A stretch of DNA of 64,000 nt from Pseudomonas sp. CCC3.1 (lineage in GTDB: Bacteria; Pseudomonadota; Gammaproteobacteria; Pseudomonadales; Pseudomonadaceae). The notes under the pieces were generated by a model that saw only the letters and a list, made by a program, of their open reading frames with translations, did not search any database and was not told the origin of the DNA. The stretch lies in the NCBI RefSeq assembly GCF_034347405.1, contig NZ_CP133778.1, positions 5,678,501-5,742,500 on the forward strand. The letters run 5' to 3'. Positions 17,523 to 25,101 of the stretch are shown piece by piece; the stretch's first letter is position 1, and the number at the start of each line of letters is the position of its first letter. Both the position numbers and the translations under genes were made by a program.

Positions 17523-17879
17523 TCAGCTACACACGGCTTGGTTGATCGGACGGTCGTTCATGCCGCAGAGGCGCTTAGCCTCGGTTTCCAGCCATTGCTG
17601 ATTGGCGTCTACCACTTCCTTCAAAACTGCAGTCACCCACGCGGGCAAATCAGGATTCAGTCGGTAGTACACCCATTGGCCTTGGCGACGATCCAACAAC
17701 AAACCGGCAGAGCGCAGCAGCGCCAAATGACGAGAAATCTTCGGCTGACTCAGGTCGAGTGTTGCCGTTAGCTCGCATACACACAGCTCACCTTCACTGA
17801 CGACAAGCAGCGAAATTTTTGCTCGGGTGTCATCCGCCAGGCACTTGAATAAGGTGGTGGGGTTCAAGGGTTCTGTCAT
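17523..17879 (-). CDS. arsR: Arsenic-responsive repressor ArsR
   Basis: A 118-residue winged-helix repressor of the ArsR/SmtB family. The metal site is ELCVCEL with Cys33 and Cys35, at the start of the recognition region; the recognition helix is DLSQPKISRHLALLRSAGLL. Arsenite or antimonite binding releases it from DNA. Its start overlaps by four bases the stop of the upstream LMW-phosphatase-type arsC, so it is the second gene of the operon rather than the first. The probable operator is at 18324-18363. Confidence 0.95.
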   Translation of the reverse strand: MTEPLNPTTLFKCLADDTRAKISLLVVSEGELCVCELTATLDLSQPKISRHLALLRSAGLLLDRRQGQWVYYRLNPDLPAWVTAVLKEVVDANQQWLETEAKRLCGMNDRPINQAVCS

Positions 17880-18298
17880 AGATCCTCCAGGTGTTTGGTC
17901 TTGACCAAAACGAAGAGCTTGATGCGCTCGTGGATGTCGTGGAGCGTGTGGCGAAATGCGCCAGGATCATCGCTAGTTACTGGGTCAGGAAAATCCCAGG
18001 CAATGATTTCACCTGCATTGGGCATTGGTAGGCACTCGCTTGCGGATTTATCACAAAGAGTGATTACGTAATCGAATCGATCAGCTTGAGACTCGCTGAT
18101 GGACTTGCTGCGCAGGCCCGTTGCATCGACTCCAACAGCCTCCAATGCCTGAGTTGTGCGCGGATCAACCTCAGACGGTTCAGACCCTGCGCTGAAGGCC
18201 TCGAAGCGCTGATCGGTGTGACGCAGCAAAGCCTCTGCAAGCAGGGATCGGGCTGAGTTGGCAACGCACACGAAAAGCACTTTGATAGCAAGGCTCAT
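17876..18298 (-). CDS. arsC: Arsenate reductase-like LMW phosphatase, first gene of ars operon
   Basis: A 140-residue LMW-phosphatase-fold protein. P-loop CX5R is Cys11 to Arg17 (CVANSAR), followed by Cys82 and Cys89 (LCDKSASEC), the spacing of the S. aureus-type ArsC relay. Unlike the other LMW-type copy, the P-loop has Ala where that protein has its second Cys. The ATG at 18298 (MSLAIKVLFV) is preferred; the open frame continues upstream through the operator and is not plausible there. It overlaps arsR by four bases. The likely role is arsenate reduction; a phosphatase role is possible. Confidence 0.88.
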   Translation of the reverse strand: MSLAIKVLFVCVANSARSLLAEALLRHTDQRFEAFSAGSEPSEVDPRTTQALEAVGVDATGLRSKSISESQADRFDYVITLCDKSASECLPMPNAGEIIAWDFPDPVTSDDPGAFRHTLHDIHERIKLFVLVKTKHLEDL

Positions 18299-18323
18299 GG
18301 TTAAACTCGATGCATATGGAAAA

Positions 18324-18363
18324 TCGAATATACGCTTTAGCGAATATGCGGTAAAGCGAATAT
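18324..18363. promoter_or_regulatory. Putative ArsR operator shared by the ars operon and arsN2
   Basis: A 20-base palindrome at 18328-18347 (ATATACGCT-TT-AGCGAATAT, one mismatch) lies 30 bases before the first gene of the minus-strand ars operon. GAATAT occurs three times, starting at 18326, 18342 and 18358, exactly 16 bases apart; AGCGAATAT is repeated at 18339 and 18355. The site also lies 65 bases before arsN2 on the other strand, so one regulator could control both units. Confidence 0.7.
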
Positions 18364-18427
18364 GATGACTGCTGCTTCGGCTTGAGCCGTGACAGTTCTT
18401 ACAAAGCGGCACAAAGGAGATAAGGGG

Positions 18428-18892
18428 ATGGGCAAAGAGATGATGATCCAGGCAACGGAAATAGCCGGAGGTCAATGGCAGCGCTTTCGCGATGCACTGA
18501 AATCTGCTGACCTTCTAGGAGACGGTATTGATCTTCCAGGCCGAACCTTTTTTGAGTTCACACAGGATAGTGAGACGGTCGCATGGGGAGGTTTCGAAAC
18601 GCATGGTACGGACGGGTTGCTGCGTTCCCTGGTCGTAGTCTCGACATACAGATCGAAAGGGATCGGTGTCACGGTGCTTAAGATCATTGAAGCGAAAGCC
18701 GCCGAGCAGGGAATCGCTCGATTTCATTTGCTGACAACAACTGCGTCAGGCTTTTTTGAGCAGCAGGGCTATGCAGTAAATCAACGAGGCTCTGCCCCAC
18801 CTCTTATTTCTCAGACGGAGCAGTTCAGGGGGCTTTACCCTGGCTCGGCTTGCTACATGTGCAAGGCATTATCTGCGAATGCACGAAAGTAG
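18428..18892 (+). CDS. arsN2: ArsN2-type arsenic resistance N-acetyltransferase
   Basis: A 154-residue GNAT protein. The acetyl-CoA motif is STYRSKGIGVTVLK and the C-terminal part reads LLTTTASGFFEQQGY, which is characteristic of ArsN2 proteins; the N-terminal ATEIAGGQWQRFRDALKSADL also fits. The start at 18428 is supported by AAGGAG at 18414-18419; an alternative GTG at 18389 is too close to the operator. ArsN2 is found almost only in ars clusters, with no settled substrate. It diverges from the ars operon across the putative ArsR operator and is probably arsenic-induced. Confidence 0.85.
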   Translation: MGKEMMIQATEIAGGQWQRFRDALKSADLLGDGIDLPGRTFFEFTQDSETVAWGGFETHGTDGLLRSLVVVSTYRSKGIGVTVLKIIEAKAAEQGIARFHLLTTTASGFFEQQGYAVNQRGSAPPLISQTEQFRGLYPGSACYMCKALSANARK

Positions 18893-18964
18893 CTGATCAC
18901 CTTGGTGATGGCTTTTAGCCTCGATGCCAGCTAGATTTGGAGCTTTCTACGATCAAGGATGGAT

Positions 18965-19333
18965 ATGAAAAAGCTCATCGCAGTAATGGGGATCTGTGTC
19001 GCACTTGGCGGTTGCGCTACGTCCCACTACACCGCAGGGCGAGACTTTCCGTCGGCCAGTGTAGCGAGCATCACCAAAGGCAAAACGACGACTATTGAGT
19101 TGAAGTCCCTGTTTGGTGAGCCCTACGCCAAGAGTGCTGTCAGCGAGACTGACGAAAAGTGGATCTACACCTACACCAACGGCTCAGCCCATGCCCAGAG
19201 CTACGTGGTCACCATGAAGGTGACGACTACGGGCATTCAGAAAACGCTCGACGTTTTGATCCGTAATGACGTGGTCATCAACTACACGTTCAGCGAAGGC
19301 CCCGCTCCAGGCACTACCACTGCGACGAACTAA
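18965..19333 (+). CDS. Small lipoprotein, SmpA/OmlA-like
   Basis: A 122-residue lipoprotein precursor. The signal peptide MKKLIAVMGICVALGG ends in a lipobox with Cys17, then the mature part has an OmlA/BamE-like layout: the ITKGKTTTIELKSLFGEPYAKS segment resembles the conserved helix-turn with GxP, followed by EKWIYTYTNG. I start at the ATG at 18965, where AAGGA lies at a usable distance; an in-frame ATG at 18959 overlaps that site. It is an outer-membrane or periplasmic lipoprotein of unknown role, not clearly linked to arsenic genes upstream or the defence-like genes downstream. Confidence 0.8.
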   Translation: MKKLIAVMGICVALGGCATSHYTAGRDFPSASVASITKGKTTTIELKSLFGEPYAKSAVSETDEKWIYTYTNGSAHAQSYVVTMKVTTTGIQKTLDVLIRNDVVINYTFSEGPAPGTTTATN

Positions 19334-19394
19334 GTTCGCCACCTTGCCATTGGGCGACCCACCGCGCTCAGTACGTTGTTGATGGAGCAAGCTC

Positions 19395-20567
19395 ATGGAC
19401 AGAACCTATGCCTTCGTGGATGAGTCCGGGAATTCCGACCTTGATACGTCAAAGGGAGGGAGCTCGGGCTTCTTCATCGTGTGCTCCATTCTGGTGGCAG
19501 AGAAAGACCTGGAAGCTGCTTATGCCCAAGCTGAAGCACTCCGCATGCGTCACTTTCAAACAGGCGAGATCAAATCCAGCAATCTGAAGCCGAAGGATTC
19601 AGATCGCCGTTCCCGAATCCTCAACGAGCTAGCTGAGCTGCCTTTCAAGCTCTATTTCACCGTCGTTGATAAGTCCCGAATTCACAAAGACGGCGGCCTC
19701 CGTATCAAGACCTCGTTCATAAAATACGTGAACGGGTTGCTCTATGAACGCTTGTTCCGCGCATACCCTGACCTCCAGATGATCGTTGACGAGCATGGTG
19801 GCCAGGAATTTCAGGAGAGCCTCAAAAGCTACGTTGCAGAACGATTCGTGGACGACCTATTTGGCGATAAGGATGCGTTCCAGACGATGGCCAGTAAGGA
19901 CAACGTTTTGGTTCAGGTTGCAGATTTTTTTGCTGGATCAGTCGCTCAGATCTACGAAGAGAAAGCTTCGGAAGAAGCAGTCCTTGCCTACAAAAAAATC
20001 CTACGCAGCCTGACTCTTGGAATGCTTGAGTGGCCATCCAAGTACCAGTCTCTTCTGCCACCGCCGACGGATGAGTCTGGGTATGCAGACTACCAAGTAC
20101 ACCAAGAAGCACTCCGCCAGGCTGATCGTTTTAGCGAGCGGGCTGGCGAACACCCTGATGAGGATGAGCGCCTGCAATTGAGTATCCTGCGGTTCTTAAG
20201 ATTTCAAAGCGAATTCGTCACCAAGGATTACGTGCTGACTACGGAGATCATGGCGCATCTAAAAGACAGCGGACTTGGAGAGGTCAACGGCCAGAGAATC
20301 CGATCAAGTGGCATCGCCAAGCTTCGGGATGCGGACGTCATCATCACAAGCGCGGCCAAAGGCTACAAGATCCCTCAAACACGGGCAGACATTAACGAAT
20401 TTCTTGAAAGAGCGTCAGGCATTGTTGTTCCTCTACTGGAACGGGTCAAAAAGGCTCGAGAGGTATATCGGCTGAGCAGTCGAGGAGAATATGACATCGT
20501 GACGGCGGCCAACTTGGCTGAACTAGCCAAGCTGCTCGCTGCGCTCGAGGCATTTGCAGATGACTGA
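19395..20567 (+). CDS. DUF3800 domain protein with C-terminal winged-helix-like part
   Basis: A 390-residue protein. Residues 1-190 are a DUF3800 domain, an RNase H-like fold with conserved acidic positions: FVDESG (Asp9, Glu10), GEIKSS (Glu58, Lys60), VDEHGG (Asp132) and QVADFFAG (Gln174, Asp177). Residues about 240-350 look like a winged-helix unit (TTEIMAHLKDSGLG, then GYKIPQTRADINEFLE). It therefore has a probable nucleic-acid-acting domain plus a probable DNA-binding domain. DUF3800 genes often occur in defence islands and prophages. Its 3' end overlaps the following PD-(D/E)XK-like gene by eight bases, so they are translated together. GGAG lies seven bases before the ATG. Confidence 0.85.
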   Translation: MDRTYAFVDESGNSDLDTSKGGSSGFFIVCSILVAEKDLEAAYAQAEALRMRHFQTGEIKSSNLKPKDSDRRSRILNELAELPFKLYFTVVDKSRIHKDGGLRIKTSFIKYVNGLLYERLFRAYPDLQMIVDEHGGQEFQESLKSYVAERFVDDLFGDKDAFQTMASKDNVLVQVADFFAGSVAQIYEEKASEEAVLAYKKILRSLTLGMLEWPSKYQSLLPPPTDESGYADYQVHQEALRQADRFSERAGEHPDEDERLQLSILRFLRFQSEFVTKDYVLTTEIMAHLKDSGLGEVNGQRIRSSGIAKLRDADVIITSAAKGYKIPQTRADINEFLERASGIVVPLLERVKKAREVYRLSSRGEYDIVTAANLAELAKLLAALEAFADD

Positions 20568-21096
20568 ACTCAGTCATGGCCAGGAACCTCACCAGGCTGC
20601 ATTGATCCAGGATGAAATCCTAGAGATTCTGAAAGAAGCCAAGGTGCTCGCGCGTAGATTCTATCGCCTGACCGGCAAGCCGCTGGGCGTGACCGGCGAG
20701 GTGGCAGAGTACGAAGCTGCTACTCGACTCGGCCTGGTACTACATCCTGCAAGGCAGGCAGGTTACGACGCTACAGAGACGCTGGAAGATGGCGTCGCGA
20801 GAATCCAGATCAAGGGGCGATGTATCCTGAACTCGCAAAAGATTACGGGCCGTATGGGTGCAATTGATCTACGACAACCCTTCGATATTGTGCTCTTGGT
20901 GCTGCTTGATTCTGAGTTCAACGCATTTGCAATGTACGAAGCTAGCCGTGCCAAGGTTGAGGCAGCTTTGACCTTGCCAGGCTCCAAAGCTAGAAATGAA
21001 AGGGGAGCGCTGGCGATTAGGCAATTCATGTCGATAGCTGCGTTGCGCTGGGCTCGCCATGAGGCCAGCGAATCCGAGAGTCAACTACCCTCCTAG
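20560..21096 (+). CDS. PD-(D/E)XK nuclease-like protein (DUF6998-like)
   Basis: A 178-residue protein. A core like that of restriction endonucleases is visible: Glu47 in GEVAEYEAA, Asp70 in QAGYDA, and Gln83-Ile-Lys85 in RIQIKGR, i.e. E, D and (E/Q)xK in the usual order and spacing. An alpha-helical start (residues 10-38) precedes it. I use the ATG at 20560; an in-frame TTG at 20554 is an alternative. It overlaps the DUF3800 gene by eight bases. Together they look like a two-gene nuclease module; whether it restricts phage or plasmid DNA is inference. Confidence 0.75.
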   Translation: MTELSHGQEPHQAALIQDEILEILKEAKVLARRFYRLTGKPLGVTGEVAEYEAATRLGLVLHPARQAGYDATETLEDGVARIQIKGRCILNSQKITGRMGAIDLRQPFDIVLLVLLDSEFNAFAMYEASRAKVEAALTLPGSKARNERGALAIRQFMSIAALRWARHEASESESQLPS

Positions 21097-21114
21097 AATT
21101 GAACGCTGGTGGTA

Positions 21115-21212
21115 CGTTGCTCTGAGATGCATATTTAATGTCCCCAATACGGCACATTAACCATCACTTTTAGGCTTAATGGCCGTATTTGGGTACATTA
21201 CGCTGAGCAACG
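21115..21212. repeat. Long imperfect inverted repeat between convergent defence-like genes
   Basis: Two nested pairs are seen. CGTTGCTC (21115-21122) matches GAGCAACG (21205-21212) exactly. A 25-base arm at 21136-21160 matches 21176-21200 with few differences: each reads, in its own direction, TTAATG..GCCGTATT..GGG.ACATTA. The loop is 15 bases. It lies in the 264-base gap between genes facing each other, with no T run, so it is either a bidirectional stop structure or the trace of a small mobile element or recombinase site. Confidence 0.65.
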
Positions 21213-21360
21213 GAATGCGGACAATGATGGCTATAGCCCCTACCTCAGCCAGACCGGCTTCTGTTGTGTAAGCAAAGCCCTGATGGTTTTCGGCATAGTT
21301 TCTAAATATCTGTGTAGTAACACTGCGCCATAAAGATTCAATGGTAGTTAGACTTATAGT

Positions 21361-22803
21361 TTATAAAAGAAAGGCGGTGATGTAGTTCCACGCGCAGAAA
21401 AAATAATAATCAATGTGGTTCGCCACGAAGCTAGGTGCCGCGAGCGATAGGAAGTAGTGGACAATGGCTGCGTATAGACAGAAGCACACAGTCCAAGCAA
21501 GCCAGTAAACGGTGCGTCCGGACGATATAGGTTTTTCAACCAATCGCCTCCAGTCGTCGGATGACATAAAGTTGTAGATCTTCTTCCGCCATCCTTCTCT
21601 ACTGCTGTCAGCAAGACTGTTAAAACGCAAGGTTGAAAGAGTGTTGATAACTAGGCTCAATATGAGAAGCACAGAAACACCAAGATACAGAATCGTGGTG
21701 GCTGTATCGGCTACGCCTGTAGTCGCTATCGGAGTCTTGAGAGCTAAGACAACACCCGCCACCGCGAAATCACGCCAGAGAGCTGATATTAAATCCCTTG
21801 TCGCAGTTTGTGTCTTATTAACCTCGTCCTGCAAACCCTTGCGCAGATCTCCCAGGCTTTTGACAGCCTCCTTGCTCTGATCTTGGAGATGAAAGGCGAA
21901 CGCTTCCTTGGCCCCCGAGAGGCTATTTTTTAAGAGTGGCGTTGAGCCAGAGGGCCACGTCGTCCCACTGTTCCAGTTGATAGCAATGTGGTTGTTGAAA
22001 AGTTGGAATTTCGTTTCACACTCCCTAGGGGTGGAGTAGATCCACTGGCAGGTGTCGTGGAGTGTTTCAAAATTGATATCAGCCCAGTTAATAGGCTGGT
22101 CTATAGCTATGGGGAGTGAGCGCCCGCCTCGAAATATTACATGAGTCTCATCATCTTCCTTGCGAATCTCGGCAGGCAAGCAAAAGGAAAGCTTTTCCAC
22201 AGCCACGCGTTTCCAGGCTGTAAAAGATTCGCTTTCAGCAATTGGCTCAGCAGTCAGCAGCCATGGCTCAAGCGACGGAGGGGTAAGGGAGTGGGTAAGA
22301 TCCCGTACCATTTTCCAAGGTTTTTCAGGATGTTGAGTGGCGGTCGGTAAATTTTTATCTCCACCCATTTCTTTCACTAGAAACTGATGAGTGGAAAATT
22401 CAAAGGTTTCACTTGCAACCCACACGCACATTTTTTTCTGTGAGTTCTGTGCTGAAAATTGGTTTGTTCTCAACCAGTTTTCGAAACCTTTTAAAGTTAG
22501 GAAATAACACCAACCATCATCCGCTGGCTTCTCCAAGATGACTGTTAGTCTGTCATTTTCCACATCCTCCAAATCGAAATCCTTGATCTCGATGCTGTCG
22601 GAAACTTCTCCAAAAAGCTCTATCTTTCCGATGCCCATAGAACAAACACGCTGGGCAAGATCTTTCAATTCTCGAACAAACCCGGAAGATGTAACGCTCA
22701 CTTCATCAATTCGAAAAATATGCGTAGTTTCAACCTGCGCAGAACCACCCGACGCCGTAAGTCGCTCAAAGAAGTTGCGAAGTTCCAGCGCTATCTGTTT
22801 CAT
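21361..22803 (-). CDS. Unknown 480-residue protein with C-terminal membrane helices
   Basis: I do not recognise a family. Residues 1-290 are soluble and mixed alpha/beta, with several tryptophan-rich stretches. Residues about 296-340 are helical with coiled-coil character (KEAVKSLGDLRKGLQDEV). The last part holds hydrophobic helices at about 368-390, 431-455 and 465-480, with a weaker one at 345-358, so it is anchored in the membrane by its C terminus. There is no signal peptide. Its start overlaps the stop of the NA37-like gene by four bases, so the two form an operon and probably one system. A soluble sensor part plus membrane helices resembles effectors of abortive anti-phage systems. Confidence 0.8.
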   Translation of the reverse strand: MKQIALELRNFFERLTASGGSAQVETTHIFRIDEVSVTSSGFVRELKDLAQRVCSMGIGKIELFGEVSDSIEIKDFDLEDVENDRLTVILEKPADDGWCYFLTLKGFENWLRTNQFSAQNSQKKMCVWVASETFEFSTHQFLVKEMGGDKNLPTATQHPEKPWKMVRDLTHSLTPPSLEPWLLTAEPIAESESFTAWKRVAVEKLSFCLPAEIRKEDDETHVIFRGGRSLPIAIDQPINWADINFETLHDTCQWIYSTPRECETKFQLFNNHIAINWNSGTTWPSGSTPLLKNSLSGAKEAFAFHLQDQSKEAVKSLGDLRKGLQDEVNKTQTATRDLISALWRDFAVAGVVLALKTPIATTGVADTATTILYLGVSVLLILSLVINTLSTLRFNSLADSSREGWRKKIYNFMSSDDWRRLVEKPISSGRTVYWLAWTVCFCLYAAIVHYFLSLAAPSFVANHIDYYFFCAWNYITAFLL

Positions 22804-23786
22804 GATTCACGCAAGCGACTTGTACGAATAGTAATAACAGTTTCATCCTTTCCATTTTCAATAGTTAAGCTTCCCTTTGCCCGCGCAGGCATATTTATGG
22901 TTATGCCTTCACTTGTTACGTATTTCTTTGCCTCATTGGTAGGTAGCTCTTCCTCATCGTAGGAGAACACCTCACCAGTCAAATTTAGGCTTTCCAATTC
23001 TTTGTCGAAGGTCGCCCGGATTTCATCTTGGCCATTGATGCCGAAAAAATCTGTGAAGAATTCGTCGACTTCAAAGTCTTTACGCTTTTTCGCAATCTCA
23101 ACGACTTTCTCAGCGACCTTCGATGTGATAGCCGGCGGCAGATCACCCAGGTGTGTCCTTACAGTTTTTTTGATTGCCTTAACCAAATCTACCGTCATTT
23201 CCTTTGAATTTCGGAGGCGCTCTACTCCCAGGAATTCTTTGAAGAAATCACTGATTCCTGAGCGGCTCATTTTATCAATGATCACTACTTCTGAGTCTTT
23301 GGAATCCAAATCAATAAGAGCTGATTTCTGGAGCGCTTTTGGTGATTCAGTAAAGTTGTTGGTAACTGCCTGAAGTATTGCCTGGGCGCCCTTAGTTTCA
23401 AATGTAACGACTTTTTCAGAGTCATACTTAATTAACGAATAAAACTTTTTAGCACCTGTAACTAAACCAATTACGATCAATACGCCTGACTTCATACGTT
23501 TGTCGCCAAGGCGATGGAACTGTCGAGCCAAACTCTTGGAGATATCGACAAAATTCGACTCGCCCTTCTCCCAACTATTCAATTTAGCCTTTACTTGAGA
23601 TATTTCAGCGAAAGAAAATTTATTGCCCTTGAGGGTTTCTTTGATGCGGTCAATGAAGAACGGCTCGAAGGTGCTTAAGGGGGTGTCGTCAAACAGGATC
23701 GGATCATCGGCTCGATGATGCACCACGTGAAAAATGAAATTCTCGATTTTCAGGGCTTCGATTTCTTTATCCGTAAGAGTGGCCAA
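22800..23786 (-). CDS. NA37/YejK-like nucleoid-associated protein
   Basis: A 328-residue protein that I assign to the 37-kDa nucleoid-associated family (NA37, YejK/NdpA). The assignment rests on overall length, the FFIDRIKETL segment near residue 45-55, ISDFFKEFLGV near 190 (compare the ADFFMDFLG pattern in YejK), and the C-terminal EGITINMPARAKG followed by a strand and RTSRL. It is unlikely to be the housekeeping copy since it sits in an accessory island and is tightly coupled to a membrane protein gene. A DUF4868/KwaB-like identity was considered and cannot be excluded by eye. Codon use is A/T-richer than in the core genes. Confidence 0.68.
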   Translation of the reverse strand: MATLTDKEIEALKIENFIFHVVHHRADDPILFDDTPLSTFEPFFIDRIKETLKGNKFSFAEISQVKAKLNSWEKGESNFVDISKSLARQFHRLGDKRMKSGVLIVIGLVTGAKKFYSLIKYDSEKVVTFETKGAQAILQAVTNNFTESPKALQKSALIDLDSKDSEVVIIDKMSRSGISDFFKEFLGVERLRNSKEMTVDLVKAIKKTVRTHLGDLPPAITSKVAEKVVEIAKKRKDFEVDEFFTDFFGINGQDEIRATFDKELESLNLTGEVFSYDEEELPTNEAKKYVTSEGITINMPARAKGSLTIENGKDETVITIRTSRLRES

Positions 23787-24166
23787 GTTAAATCCTCATC
23801 CTTGCTGGTGGCGACATGACATTAAGCATTGATGTAAGCACCTTTTCAGCGTTATGCCTAGCGTCCCCCCACAGGGCGTAGCATGCGAATTACTGTATGA
23901 ATATACACATAGAGAAAGCGGTTGGCTGCCGTTTGCCCCATCCAGGATCAATTGTCCGATGGAAGGCTCACTGGTGGGCGTGTTGAATCCTAGACGCGGG
24001 TGGTATGCCCACACCTTGATGTCTTGATGATGTGGATTCTGATAAAGGGGAGCGACCAGAATAGATAGCTCGGCAGGAACAGAGGCGCATCTCAGCTTTC
24101 AGTGGCGCTGCGTAGCCGCCTTCAATGTGACAAAGATGCAGGCCTTTTTGGCGCCTTTGGGAAAAC
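23787..24166. other. Island end: upstream region of the NA37-like gene and junction with core
   Basis: About 335 bases have no convincing gene; this must contain the promoter of the minus-strand NA37-like operon. From 24122 to 24166 the sequence is read as the abnormal last 14 codons of the truncated antiporter gene. No transposase, integrase or clear terminal repeat is seen here. Confidence 0.5.
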
Positions 24167-25027
24167 CCAGAAACCGTCCATATAGCGACGGGTCATCTCG
24201 TTCATCGCCTTGTTGCGGCCCAGATTGCCGATGATCAGACCGGCAACCACCATCGCAATCGGCGCCGACACATGCAGCTCACTGGCCATGGCCGAGCCGC
24301 CAATCACCAGCGCCAGGGTCAGCATCACTTCGATCTGGTACTGCTCGATGCTTTTGATCATTCGGTACACCAAATAACCAATCAGGCCACCGAACACCAC
24401 ACCACCAATCGCCTCGTGCGCGAACAGCATCGCCGTGGCACTGATGCTCGGGGTTTCACCCAGTTGCACGATGCCGAGCAACACTGTGAACACCACAACG
24501 GCGGTGCCGTCATTGAACAGCGACTCGCCAACAATGGTGGTTTTCAGTGGCTTGGAGGCGTTGGCCGTACGCAGCACACCGAGCACTGCAATCGGGTCGG
24601 TGGGGGAAATCAGCGCGCCAAACAGCAAGCAATACAAGAAGCTGATATGCCAGCCGAACAGGGCAAAAATCCAGTACGCCAGGCTGCCGATGACCGTGGT
24701 TGCGATCAACACACCGACCGTGGCCAGCAGTCCGATGGGCCAGCGATAACTGCGCACGTCATTGATATTGACGTGCAAGGCGCCGGCGAACAGCAGGAAC
24801 GACAGCATCCAGTTCATCAGCAAATCGCCGAAGTCGATCTGGCCGATCAGCTCTTGCACACGGTCTTCGAGGCCCGGATAACCGAGAAAACTCAAACCCT
24901 GCAACAGCAGCGAAAACATAAGGGCGGTGACCATGACGCCAATCGTTGGCGGCAGGCCGATAAAACGGAAGTTCACGTACGTGAGTAGTGAGGTCAGACA
25001 GATAAACGCAGCAACAAGCTCAAGCAT
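24122..25027 (-). CDS. CPA1 cation:proton antiporter, truncated at C terminus by island junction
   Basis: A 301-codon reading frame. Residues 1-287 are the N-terminal two-thirds of a NhaP/YjcE-type Na+ (K+)/H+ antiporter: membrane helices throughout, with SPTDPIAV and GESLFNDGTAVVV, the ion-binding signatures. After MDGFW the sequence switches to VFPKAPKRPASLSH and stops; family members normally continue with about 110-130 more residues and several helices. Shifting the frame does not restore the family sequence, so the gene was broken by insertion or deletion at about 24,167 rather than by a frameshift. It is probably non-functional. Confidence 0.87.
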   Translation of the reverse strand: MLELVAAFICLTSLLTYVNFRFIGLPPTIGVMVTALMFSLLLQGLSFLGYPGLEDRVQELIGQIDFGDLLMNWMLSFLLFAGALHVNINDVRSYRWPIGLLATVGVLIATTVIGSLAYWIFALFGWHISFLYCLLFGALISPTDPIAVLGVLRTANASKPLKTTIVGESLFNDGTAVVVFTVLLGIVQLGETPSISATAMLFAHEAIGGVVFGGLIGYLVYRMIKSIEQYQIEVMLTLALVIGGSAMASELHVSAPIAMVVAGLIIGNLGRNKAMNEMTRRYMDGFWVFPKAPKRPASLSH

Positions 25028-25101
25028 CCGGGATCCTGTGGTGGCGTGAGTGAATGAAAGCCCGATCAGTTCGGGCTATAGGTTTGATGTAATCGCAGCT
25101 G

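Noticed and set aside
21361..23786. Identification as the known Kiwa system (KwaA-KwaB)
   Set aside because: KwaA is a small protein made mostly of membrane helices; here the membrane protein is 480 residues with a large soluble part, and the partner looks more like NA37 than DUF4868. Not excluded without a profile search.
23796..24014. 72-codon minus-strand frame upstream of the NA37-like gene
   Set aside because: No ribosome-binding site, no family likeness and odd composition; more likely promoter and spacer sequence.
1..24166. Integrase or transposase gene to explain the island
   Set aside because: None of the reading frames in this part shows recombinase or transposase motifs; any such gene must lie outside the window or be lost.
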